Positions 1 through 6,085 of a DNA stretch of 11,902 nucleotides are shown here, piece by piece. Position 1 is the first letter of the stretch. Each line of letters starts with the position of its first letter. The position numbers and the translations under genes are program-made. The stretch spans positions 1 through 11,902 of the forward strand of contig JAUNPT010000066.1 of NCBI GenBank assembly GCA_030536565.1, in the 5' to 3' direction. Origin of the DNA: Eubacteriales bacterium. GTDB lineage: Bacteria; Bacillota; Clostridia; Lachnospirales; Lachnospiraceae. The notes beneath the pieces were generated by a model that was not told where the DNA came from, did no database searches, and saw nothing but the letters and a program-made list of their open reading frames with translations.

Positions 1-1310
1 ACCACGTTTGACTGAGCATGCTCCTCACTCTTACCTGCTATAATACGTCTGTTTAATTCAGCTTTTCGTATTTCGAGCTGTTCAATCATCGTTGTATATT
101 TCTGATTTTCAGCCTTAATTGATGATTTCTGATTAAGATTATCAAATATTGCATTCTGGTGTCTTTCAATTTCTTCCGTAATATACTGAATATCAGCCAG
201 TATTTTTTCATGAACTGAATCTGACGCCTCCTGCTTGCTTTTAAATTCTTCTAAAGACGTAGAAAGCTCCTCTTTTTCTATATGAAGCTGCGCAATCTTT
301 TTCTCCCTCTCGGAAATATCTGCATTAATCCTCTCTATTCTGCCCGTATAATGAGTATTATTAGATTCCACCGTTTTAATCTGTTCTGACAAAACATTGA
401 TTTCACCTTCAAGGCGCTGCTTTTCAATCTCATTTTCAGAAAGAAGGCCATTAGCTTCCTCAATTGCAGAATTGATTTTAGCTAATTCTTCTTCAGCTGC
501 AGTATATTCGGCCTTGGTGCTTTCATATTCAGAATCAGCCTGTCTTAAATCATTATTGGCAATATCTAATTTTGTTTCTAATTCTGCATTCTCTTTACGT
601 ATTCTGTCTGTTTCAAGCAAAAATGCATTTACATCATAAGTTTTTAACTGTGATTTTAAATTAAGATATTCCTTTGCTTTGTCTGACTGCTTTTCCAATG
701 GGCCGACCTGCTTTTCAAGCTCAGATAGTATATCATTGACTCTTACAAGGTTATTTCTCTCATTCTCAAGCTTTTTTATTGCAGCTGCTTTTCTTCTCTT
801 AAACTTTACAATACCCGCAGCTTCATCAAAAAGCTCCCGCCTTTCTTCTGGTTTTCCGCTAAGAATCTTATCAATCTGTCCCTGCCCTATAATTGAATAC
901 CCTTCTTTGCCAATACCTGTATCATAAAACAGTTCTGTAATGTCCTTTAATCTGCAGCTGTTGCCATTAATCTGGTATTCACTCTCACCAGAACGGTAAA
1001 CCCGTCTGGAAACCGTCACCTCATCATAATCGACTGGAAGTGCATGGTCTGAGTTATCTAAGGTAATTGCAACATAAGCAAAACCAACCGGCTTTCTTGC
1101 CTGTGTACCTGCGAATATGACATCTTCCATTCTGGCACCTCGAAGCTGTTTTGCACTCTGTTCACCTAATACCCAGCGCACTGCATCTGCAACATTACTT
1201 TTTCCTGAACCATTAGGGCCTACAATTCCTGTAATTCCTTTATGAAAATCAAATAAAATTTTATTAGCAAATGATTTAAACCCCTGAACTTCAATACTTT
1301 TTAAATACAT
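1..1310 (-). CDS. smc: Chromosome segregation protein SMC, N-terminal part (runs off the window)
   Basis: Structural maintenance of chromosomes ATPase, the core of the bacterial condensin (with ScpA and ScpB) that compacts and separates the nucleoid. I translated the minus strand from an ATG at 1310. The frame looks open to the window edge, giving 436 of about 1,190 codons. Residues 1-165 form the N-terminal ATPase lobe: it begins MYLKSIEVQGFKSF, has the Walker A GPNGSGKSN at 31-39, an arginine-finger-region LRG at 56-58, and the Q-loop region YSIIGQGQIDKIL at 138-150. The typical FDEAAGI follows, then KFKRRK at the entry to a long coiled coil rich in E, K, L and N. The hinge, the second coil and the signature motif lie outside the window. 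The gene starts 3 bp after the rnc stop, and its ribosome site (GAAGGG) lies in the last rnc codons, so the two are probably cotranscribed. The truncation is due only to the window edge. Confidence 0.97.
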   Translation of the reverse strand, partial: MYLKSIEVQGFKSFANKILFDFHKGITGIVGPNGSGKSNVADAVRWVLGEQSAKQLRGARMEDVIFAGTQARKPVGFAYVAITLDNSDHALPVDYDEVTVSRRVYRSGESEYQINGNSCRLKDITELFYDTGIGKEGYSIIGQGQIDKILSGKPEERRELFDEAAGIVKFKRRKAAAIKKLENERNNLVRVNDILSELEKQVGPLEKQSDKAKEYLNLKSQLKTYDVNAFLLETDRIRKENAELETKLDIANNDLRQADSEYESTKAEYTAAEEELAKINSAIEEANGLLSENEIEKQRLEGEINVLSEQIKTVESNNTHYTGRIERINADISEREKKIAQLHIEKEELSTSLEEFKSKQEASDSVHEKILADIQYITEEIERHQNAIFDNLNQKSSIKAENQKYTTMIEQLEIRKAELNRRIIAGKSEEHAQSNV

Positions 1311-1313
1311 GTG

Positions 1314-2030
1314 TTAATTTCCCTTCGGATTTATACTTATGCCCTGCTCCTTCAAATATAGCAGCGCATTATAAGCAGCCTTCTGCTCTGCTGCTTTTTT
1401 AGTGTGTCCCTGACCTTTAACGTCAAATTTACCCTCAATAAATACATGGACATGAAATGTTTTATCATGCTCAGGGCCTGTTTCTTCTATAAGCTCATAC
1501 CTGGCCTCCATTCCCTTTGCCTGCACAATTTCCTGTAGGATAGTCTTGCTATCAAAAAAGAGCTGCTTGTTTTCTATATCATTCAAAACAAACCGATTAA
1601 CAAATTCTTTTGCATTAGCAAAACCACCATCCAGATATATTGCACCAATAACCGCTTCAAATGCATCTGAAATTATTGAATCTCTGCTTCGTCCGCCTGT
1701 CATTTCTTCACCCTTACCAAGCATTATGTATTTATCAAGATTAATATCCTTAGCACACATCGCAAGAGTAGGCTCACACACAATGCTTGCTCTTAGCCTT
1801 GTCATTTTTCCTTCATTCATTTTAGGATTATTTCTATATATGTTATCACTAGATGTAACTTCAAGCACAGCATCTCCTAAAAACTCCAGCCTTTCATTAT
1901 CCTTAAACTTTCCGGTCATCTTTTCGTTGGCATAAGAACTGTGTGTCAGTGCATTTTTAAGGATAGAAATATCATTAAATTCATAGCCTATGCTTTTCTG
2001 AAAATTATCCAAATCAATTCTATGTTTCAA
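1314..2030 (-). CDS. rnc: Ribonuclease III
   Basis: Double-strand-specific endoribonuclease that matures 16S/23S rRNA precursors and cuts structured mRNAs. Its 238 residues match the usual family length. Numbering from the TTG at 2030, the RNase III signature NERLEFLGDAVLE covers residues 45-57 with E46 and D53. The second metal-binding pair is D122 and E125 in SDAFEAVIGA. A C-terminal double-stranded-RNA-binding domain spans about 160-229 and ends in the conserved GHTKKAAEQKAA block. Start choice: AAGGAG lies upstream with 6 bases to TTG (2030) but only 3 to the in-frame GTG (2033). I prefer TTG, and GTG would add one residue. The order acpP-rnc-smc is a classic Firmicutes arrangement. A stable hairpin in the 86-bp gap after acpP may set rnc expression separately. 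Confidence 0.96.
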   Translation of the reverse strand: MKHRIDLDNFQKSIGYEFNDISILKNALTHSSYANEKMTGKFKDNERLEFLGDAVLEVTSSDNIYRNNPKMNEGKMTRLRASIVCEPTLAMCAKDINLDKYIMLGKGEEMTGGRSRDSIISDAFEAVIGAIYLDGGFANAKEFVNRFVLNDIENKQLFFDSKTILQEIVQAKGMEARYELIEETGPEHDKTFHVHVFIEGKFDVKGQGHTKKAAEQKAAYNALLYLKEQGISINPKGN

Positions 2031-2065
2031 CACTTTCTCCTTTCGTTGTCAGATTATCGTTAAAT

Positions 2066-2094
2066 TGAGACTGCCAAAGGATTTGACAGTCTCA
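2066..2094 (-). terminator. Hairpin between acpP and rnc (attenuator or stabiliser)
   Basis: The arms TGAGACTG (2066-2073) and CAGTCTCA (2087-2094) pair perfectly over 8 bp. After one mismatch, CAAA (2075-2078) pairs with TTTG (2082-2085) over a 3-base loop. On the transcript strand the stem is followed by AATTTAACG, not a run of U, so it is not a standard intrinsic terminator. It sits 25 bp past the acpP stop and about 35 bp before the rnc start. It could trim acpP mRNA, attenuate rnc-smc, or be an RNase III target near its own gene. The structure is seen; its role is inferred. Confidence 0.55.
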
Positions 2095-2119
2095 CATAAA
2101 ACAAGTATCAAATTACGTA

Positions 2120-2353
2120 TTATTTATTGATTGCATTCTTAATCTGATTAGCAGCATCCTCGACTGTAACAATCTTTTCTGCCGCATCATCTGGAATCTG
2201 GATATCAAATTCTTCTTCAATCCCCATAATAATCTGAAAAACATCTAAAGAATCAGCACCTAAATCATCAACAAATGTTGTTTCAGGTGTAATCTTATCT
2301 GTATCAATATTTAATACTTCTGCGATAATGTTCTGTAACTTTTCAAATTCCAT
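2120..2353 (-). CDS. acpP: Acyl carrier protein
   Basis: Small acidic carrier of growing acyl chains in cytoplasmic type II fatty-acid synthesis, and acyl donor for PlsX. Its 77 residues are the normal length. The attachment site for 4'-phosphopantetheine is S35 in the motif GADSLD (32-37), followed by the typical helix II and by [19 protein letters not shown]. The ATG at 2353 has AAAGGA about 7 bases upstream. It follows plsX by 46 bp on the same strand. In many Firmicutes fabD and fabG lie between these two genes, but here they are absent, so malonyl transfer and ketoacyl reduction must be encoded elsewhere. Confidence 0.97.
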   Translation of the reverse strand: MEFEKLQNIIAEVLNIDTDKITPETTFVDDLGADSLDVFQIIMGIEEEFDIQIPDDAAEKIVTVEDAANQIKNAINK

Positions 2354-2399
2354 GTCTAATTCCTTTCAAAATAATAATATTATATATTAAAGAAAATGA

Positions 2400-3404
2400 T
2401 TATTCAAAATTCTCATTAGAGATTGCCTGCATAATCTTCTCATTAATATCACCTTTTTTATAAGCCACGCACTGGCTTATTGCATTTCTTATTTCTTTAT
2501 GCTTAGCATTGCCATGTGTCTTTACAACAAGTCCATTAAGTCCGATTAAAGGTGCTCCTCCATATTCAGTTGCATCAAGTCCTTTTAAGGATTTCTTTAT
2601 AAGCAGCGCTCCTATTTTCGTCTGTAATGATTTCGTTAATGAACCTTTTATTTTACCAATAAGTGTCTTTGCAAGCCCTTCATAAAGCTTCAAAATAACA
2701 TTTCCAACAAATGCATCACATACAATAACATCTGCATCACCATTAGGAATATCTCTTGCCTCAATGCTTCCTATGAAATTAATATCACTGCAGGCCTTTA
2801 AAAGTGGATATGTCTCTTTCACAAGATTATTTCCCTTTTCTTCCTCAACACCAACATTAACAATTGCTACCCTCGGATTTTTAATTCCTACGACATGTTC
2901 CATGTACAATGCTCCCATCTTAGCCCACTGTACTAAAAAAGATGCTCTGGCATCTACATTTGCGCCGCTGTCTACTAAGATAGCCGGTCCTTTTGCTGTT
3001 GGAATAAGAGGTGCCATAGGTGGTCTTTCAACACCCTTGATTCTGCCAACGATTGTCTGTCCTCCAACCAGAATAGCTCCCGAGCTGCCTGCTGAAATAA
3101 ATGCATCTGCTTCTTTATTCTTTACAAGCATAAGTGCCTTAACCATTGAAGAATCTTTTTTTCTTCTTATAGCCATAACCGGAGGCTCGCCAGTCTGAAT
3201 AACATCAGCTGCATCAACTATTTTAATTCTGTCTTCCGGATATGTATACTTGGCAAGCTCTGCCTTTATCTGTTGTTCTCTTCCAACCAGATATATAAAG
3301 CTTTCCTGTTCTTTCTTAACACCTTCCACCGCACCTTTTACAATTTCGGCAGGTGCATTGTCGCCGCCCATTGCATCCAGTGCAATTTTAACTAATTCTG
3401 CCAT
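2400..3404 (-). CDS. plsX: Phosphate acyltransferase PlsX
   Basis: Peripheral membrane enzyme that converts acyl-ACP and phosphate to acyl phosphate, the donor PlsY uses to acylate glycerol-3-phosphate in the first step of phospholipid synthesis. Its 334 residues match the family. The N-terminus has the family hallmark DAMGGDNAP (9-17). Later conserved blocks include ISAGSSGAILVGG, RPPMAPLIPT, DSGANVDA, DVIVCDAFVGNV and the C-terminal YGGAPLIGLNG. The ATG at 3404 has GAGGG seven bases upstream. The gene is the first of a plsX-acpP-rnc-smc string. A sigma-A-like promoter at 3453-3481 and a relic promoter farther upstream could both drive it. Confidence 0.97.
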   Translation of the reverse strand: MAELVKIALDAMGGDNAPAEIVKGAVEGVKKEQESFIYLVGREQQIKAELAKYTYPEDRIKIVDAADVIQTGEPPVMAIRRKKDSSMVKALMLVKNKEADAFISAGSSGAILVGGQTIVGRIKGVERPPMAPLIPTAKGPAILVDSGANVDARASFLVQWAKMGALYMEHVVGIKNPRVAIVNVGVEEEKGNNLVKETYPLLKACSDINFIGSIEARDIPNGDADVIVCDAFVGNVILKLYEGLAKTLIGKIKGSLTKSLQTKIGALLIKKSLKGLDATEYGGAPLIGLNGLVVKTHGNAKHKEIRNAISQCVAYKKGDINEKIMQAISNENFE

Positions 3405-3452
3405 GATTTACCCTCAATTCTGATGCACAAATACAGCGCACATCTAGGATAA

Positions 3453-3481
3453 AATATACTATATATTGGTATCAAAAGCAA
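3453..3481 (-). promoter_or_regulatory. Candidate sigma-A promoter for plsX-acpP-rnc-smc
   Basis: On the minus strand, TTGCTT (3481-3476) and TATATT (3458-3453) are separated by exactly 17 bases. The -10 differs from consensus at one position; the -35 matches only at TTG. The start point would lie about 40 bases before the plsX ATG. The spacer contains AT-rich palindromic sequence (ATATATAG/TATAT), which could be an operator, but it does not resemble a recognised FapR or FabT site. Assigned from sequence only. Confidence 0.5.
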
Positions 3482-3589
3482 TAGTAAGTTCTGCATGAAT
3501 TTGGTGTTGAATTTCAGCTTTTCAGTTTGTTTTAATTGTCGTTATAATGGTATCTGCAAGCCAAAATATAAACATTATCCTCATCAATT

Positions 3590-3697
3590 TTATTTTGCTT
3601 TATTTCCCATTACATAAACATTTTCCATAAGGTTATTATAGGCTTCCTCTGACAACATAACGACATTTCTATTGTCATTTCTGGTAACAATCACAGT
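3590..3697 (-). pseudogene. Decayed YefM/Phd-family antitoxin, central fragment
   Basis: The minus strand encodes 35 residues, starting TVIVTRNDNRNVVML and ending ENVYVMGNKAK before TAA (3592-3590). This matches the middle of the YefM type II antitoxin family: the TVIVTR strand, the NVVMLSEE turn, then AYNNLMEN before the toxin-wrapping tail. Full-length members have roughly 80-90 residues. Here a TAG lies two codons before the fragment, so the N-terminal DNA-binding part is missing or out of frame, and the C-terminal toxin-neutralising tail is cut by the stop. No YoeB/RelE-like toxin frame follows. Immediately upstream are a promoter and TGTAC motifs resembling a YefM operator. A GTG at 3694 could start a 34-residue peptide, but its ribosome site is poor. 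I read it as a relic of a lost toxin-antitoxin pair. Confidence 0.75.
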
Positions 3698-3710
3698 TCT
3701 CTATACCTTT

Positions 3711-3744
3711 ACTATAAAGTACAATTTTCTGTACATCAAGTACT
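3711..3744 (-). promoter_or_regulatory. Relic toxin-antitoxin promoter with GTAC-core operator motifs
   Basis: On the minus strand, TTGATG (3739-3734) and TATAGT (3716-3711) are spaced 17 bases, a fair sigma-A promoter. Three GTAC-core sites overlap it: AGTACT (3744-3739), TGTACA (3735-3730) and TGTACT (3723-3718). The last two are 12 bp apart centre to centre. The E. coli yefM-yoeB operator is known to contain two palindromes with a TGTACA core, so the motif and the position just before an antitoxin fragment agree. Whether any protein still binds here is unknown. The promoter points toward plsX. Confidence 0.5.
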
Positions 3745-3802
3745 TTTATTATCAAATTCTGCTACATTATCTATTCTTCTCTTTTATTCAATTACATATA
3801 AT

Positions 3803-3859
3803 AAAAAATAGCAACTTCAATCTCGCATGCACGCATGCCTCTTGAAGTTGCTATTTTTT
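3803..3859 (-). terminator. Intrinsic terminator after rpmF
   Basis: An 18-bp perfect inverted repeat: AAAAAATAGCAACTTCAA (3803-3820) pairs with its complement at 3842-3859, around a 21-base loop. On the transcript strand the stem ends in a run of U and is followed by more AT-rich sequence, the normal form of a rho-independent terminator. The A-run on the other side would make it work in both directions. It begins 28 bp past the rpmF stop. The loop has two GCATGC copies two bases apart. Confidence 0.88.
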
Positions 3860-3886
3860 TATTGTCTGCCCGCAGCCAAAACTAAA

Positions 3887-4066
3887 TTAGTTAGCAGCTA
3901 CGATTTCTTTTTTGTTATATGAGCCACAAGCCTTGCAAACTCTGTGAGGCATCATTAAAGCACCGCACTTACTGCACTTAACAAGGTTAGGAGCACTCAT
4001 CTTCCAGTTAGCTCTTCTCTTATCTCTTCTTGCTTTTGAAGATTTATTCTTTGGACAAATTGACAT
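3887..4066 (-). CDS. rpmF: 50S ribosomal protein L32 (zinc-ribbon form)
   Basis: Small protein of the large ribosomal subunit. I translated 59 residues from the ATG at 4066: MSICPKNKSSKARRDKRRAN, then a short linker, then the zinc ribbon with C31-x2-C34 and C44-x2-C47 (CSKCG and CKACG). All four cysteines are present, so this is the zinc-binding type rather than the cysteine-free paralogue some bacteria make under zinc shortage. The strong ribosome site AAGGAGG (4080-4074) lies inside the last codons of yceD, and the ATG begins 2 bp after the yceD stop. The pair is therefore tightly coupled. A strong terminator follows. Confidence 0.97.
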   Translation of the reverse strand: MSICPKNKSSKARRDKRRANWKMSAPNLVKCSKCGALMMPHRVCKACGSYNKKEIVAAN

Positions 4067-4068
4067 GG

Positions 4069-4593
4069 TTACACCTCCTTAAAATTGTTTAAAATATCTT
4101 TGAAAACAGACATTCTTGGATCCAGGGACTCTCTGTCACAACCACAGTCCTTAATATTCAGGTTATTACCACATATTAAGCAAAGACCTTTACAGTCTTC
4201 GCTGCATAATGTTTTACCTGGAATATTCATCAGAACCTCGGCGAAAACAAGTTCGTCCACATCTAGGTTGTATCCATCAATATAGTCTTGTTCTTCCTGA
4301 TCTTCTTCCGTTCCAGCTTCCTGATTCACATTAAACACCTTATCAATGTCAAAATCAACTACAGTATCTACTGGCTCAAGACACCTGTTACAAGGAATAA
4401 TTAAAGTAACACTACCGCTACCCTCCACAGCTACCTGATTCTTTGAAACTCGTCTCAGTGTTAAATCAAATGGCTCTTTCTTGATGATTTCATAACTGTC
4501 AACACCTGTTTTAAAAACATCATGTTCATACTCTGCCGAAATCTTCATTTCTTCCTTTGTTCCGGATAAAAGCTCTCTTAAATCAATTAGCAT
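4069..4593 (-). CDS. yceD: YceD/DUF177 family protein (23S rRNA accumulation factor)
   Basis: DUF177 proteins are encoded just before rpmF in most bacteria and are linked to 23S rRNA accumulation or large-subunit assembly; the molecular mechanism is not settled. The product has 174 residues, a normal length, and begins MLIDLRELLSG. Family features are the CNRCLEPV block in the middle, a very acidic central stretch (EEDQEEQDYIDG) and a C-terminal cysteine cluster, CSEDCKGLCLICGNN, followed by DCGC, that looks metal-binding. Start: the ATG at 4593 has TGGAG 7-8 bases upstream. A TTG four codons earlier is open but would put the ribosome site inside the gene. The last codons carry the rpmF ribosome site. 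A perfect consensus promoter lies upstream. Confidence 0.92.
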   Translation of the reverse strand: MLIDLRELLSGTKEEMKISAEYEHDVFKTGVDSYEIIKKEPFDLTLRRVSKNQVAVEGSGSVTLIIPCNRCLEPVDTVVDFDIDKVFNVNQEAGTEEDQEEQDYIDGYNLDVDELVFAEVLMNIPGKTLCSEDCKGLCLICGNNLNIKDCGCDRESLDPRMSVFKDILNNFKEV

Positions 4594-4624
4594 TATTGTC
4601 TCCAATTCATACTATTTGGGCATA

Positions 4625-4644
4625 AAAAACTAATTAAGTTTTTC
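4625..4644 (-). promoter_or_regulatory. A-U hairpin at the start of the yceD-rpmF leader
   Basis: On the transcript, AAAAACT and AGTTTTT (7-bp arms) flank a 5-base TAATT loop, followed by another T. It falls within the first ~30 bases after the predicted start point. The stem has one G-C pair, so it is weak and may not fold stably. Its position between promoter and ribosome site makes a leader-control role possible but unproven. Confidence 0.35.
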
Positions 4645-4655
4645 ACACTTTTCCT

Positions 4656-4684
4656 ATTATACGCATGCAGTCAATGTTTGTCAA
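4656..4684 (-). promoter_or_regulatory. Perfect consensus sigma-A promoter for yceD-rpmF
   Basis: The minus strand reads TTGACA (4684-4679), exactly 17 bases, then TATAAT (4661-4656), all twelve bases at consensus. It lies 63 bases before the yceD ATG and just after ackA, giving the ribosomal pair its own strong promoter independent of any read-through from ackA. Confidence 0.9.
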
Positions 4685-4714
4685 CAACATTTTAACAAAA
4701 TTCACCATCAGGAA

Positions 4715-5914
4715 TTACTTTGTTAATGCTAATGTTTCTCTTGCAATAGCGAGCTCCTCGTTAGTCGGAATTACACAAATCTTAACCTTTGAATCAGGTG
4801 TAGAAATAACCTTCTCAACACCCATAGCTGAATTGCTGGCTTCCATATCAAGCTCAACGCCAAGGTAGCCTAAGTACTGGCAGACCATTGGTCTTAACCA
4901 TGTAGCATTTTCACCAACACCTGCTGTAAATGTAATTGCATCTACACCATTCATTGCAGCTACGTATGAACCAATGTACTTAGCAACTCTGTATGCATAT
5001 GCTTCCAGTGTCTGCTTTGCAAGCTCGTTGCCATTGTTCATAGCATCATTTAAATCTCTGAAATCGCTTGAGATTCCTCCAGACATACCAAGAACACCAG
5101 ACTTCTTGTTTAAGATGTTAAGCATCTCAGTGATTGTAAGATTCTCATGGTTGCACAGATACTCTAAGATTGCTGGGTCAAGGTCACCTGAACGTGTACC
5201 CATAATCAAACCTTCAAGCGGTGTAAGGCCCATAGATGTATCTACGCACTTGCCACCAATTGATGCTGAGATTGATGCACCGTTACCAAGGTGGCATACG
5301 ATAACCTTAGCATTATCATTATCAAGGTTAGCAAACTTGATTGTTTCCTTTGATACAAAGCTGTGGCTTGTTCCATGGAAACCATATCTTCTTACATGGT
5401 ACTTTTCATAGTATTCACGTGGAATAGCATAAAGGTAAGCCTTTGGCTCCATTGTTCCGCCAAATGCGGTATCCCATACAGCAACATTTGGCTTGCCTGG
5501 CATAGCAGCCTCAACAGCCTCTATACCGATTAAGTTAGCTGGATTATGCAGAGGGCCTAAATCAAAGCACTCTCTTACAACCTTCTTAACATCTTCATTA
5601 ACAAGACATGATTCCTTGTACTTTTCACCAGCATGAAGTACTCTGTGTCCAACAGCAGCGATTTCGTCTGTGCTAGAAATTACACCATGCTCAGCATCTA
5701 CAAGTGCATCAAGAACAAGCTTAACTGCAATGTTGTGATCCTTCATAGGCTGCTCAACAACAAATTTATCCTTGCCAGCTGGCTTATGTGTAAGAATAGA
5801 ACCATCAATACCGATTCTTTCTACAAGACCCTTTGCGATAACACTCTCATCATCCATGTTGATTAACTGGTACTTCAATGAAGAACTACCACAGTTTAAT
5901 ACTAAAATATTCAT
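4715..5914 (-). CDS. ackA: Acetate kinase
   Basis: Cytoplasmic enzyme converting acetyl phosphate and ADP to acetate and ATP, the ATP-yielding last step of acetate fermentation; it is reversible. The 399 residues have normal length. The N-terminus is MNILVLNCGSSSLKYQL with N7. Residues known as catalytic or substrate-binding in the Methanosarcina enzyme are all present at the same numbers: R91, H123 (LHNPAN), D148 (WDTAFGG), H180 (GFHGTSH), N211 (HLGNGAS) and R241 (GTRSGD). A glutamate pair near 386 (PTNEE) matches the C-terminal catalytic region. Start: the ATG at 5914 has AAGGAG in good position; an upstream TTG would read through that ribosome site. It follows pta by 171 bp, with a palindromic element between them. 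No convincing terminator follows; only an imperfect stem without a U-run overlaps the stop. Confidence 0.98.
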   Translation of the reverse strand: MNILVLNCGSSSLKYQLINMDDESVIAKGLVERIGIDGSILTHKPAGKDKFVVEQPMKDHNIAVKLVLDALVDAEHGVISSTDEIAAVGHRVLHAGEKYKESCLVNEDVKKVVRECFDLGPLHNPANLIGIEAVEAAMPGKPNVAVWDTAFGGTMEPKAYLYAIPREYYEKYHVRRYGFHGTSHSFVSKETIKFANLDNDNAKVIVCHLGNGASISASIGGKCVDTSMGLTPLEGLIMGTRSGDLDPAILEYLCNHENLTITEMLNILNKKSGVLGMSGGISSDFRDLNDAMNNGNELAKQTLEAYAYRVAKYIGSYVAAMNGVDAITFTAGVGENATWLRPMVCQYLGYLGVELDMEASNSAMGVEKVISTPDSKVKICVIPTNEELAIARETLALTK

Positions 5915-5951
5915 TAAAACTCTCCTTAATTTCAATATATAATATGAACCC

Positions 5952-6081
5952 AGCCATGCATTCGCAACTTCGTTTCACTTACGTTGCTCATGTCGGGCTG
6001 CGCCCTATACAAAATCATATATTCTTCGTGTCTTGCAAGCAAGCTTGCATACACTCATCATATATAATTTTATGCATGGCT
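5952..6081. repeat. 130-bp palindromic element between pta and ackA
   Basis: A perfect 10-bp inverted repeat bounds the element: AGCCATGCAT (5952-5961) and ATGCATGGCT (6072-6081). Nested inside are the hairpin GGGCTGCGCCC (5994-6004), GCAAC/GTTGC arms near 5964-5987, the palindromes CTTGCAAG and GCAAGCTTGC around 6033-6049, and imperfect ATATAT-containing arms on either side of those. The composition differs from the flanking AT-rich leader. The form resembles dispersed intergenic palindromes or MITE-like elements, and in RNA it would be strongly folded. No transposase is present and no target duplication is evident. I cannot tell from one copy whether it is repeated elsewhere in the genome. 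Confidence 0.65.
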
Positions 6082-6085
6082 TTGC

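Larger units (their letters stand above)
3405..3886. other. 482-bp gap between rpmF and plsX
   Basis: This is the only gene-free stretch above 300 bases. From rpmF toward plsX it holds the rpmF terminator (3803-3859), about 60 bases of AT-rich DNA, a relic antitoxin promoter/operator, the antitoxin fragment, roughly 110 bases where I recognise nothing, and the plsX promoter and leader. The neighbouring genes pack with gaps of 2 to about 50 bases, so this gap is unusually long. It looks like the scar of an insertion between two normally adjacent genes. Confidence 0.65.

Noticed and set aside
1546..3198. Plus-strand frames of 129 and 144 codons opposite rnc and plsX
   Set aside because: Complement-strand shadows of strongly conserved genes; serine- and leucine-rich composition is what antisense of such coding DNA yields.
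3485..3590. A toxin gene (YoeB/RelE-like) after the antitoxin relic
   Set aside because: I read the minus strand past the relic, and the frame I followed (LMRIMFIFWLADTIITTI) ends quickly and lacks the YoeB pattern of W, EDY and R/H residues.
3821..3841. GCATGC repeats in the terminator loop as a protein-binding operator
   Set aside because: Two adjacent 6-bp palindromes in a hairpin loop are too short and unsupported by any similar sites near promoters in the window.
4685..4717. Intrinsic terminator after ackA
   Set aside because: The imperfect AACAA..AATT/AATT..TTGTT stem overlaps the stop codon, has a bulge and no U-run; it is more likely chance.
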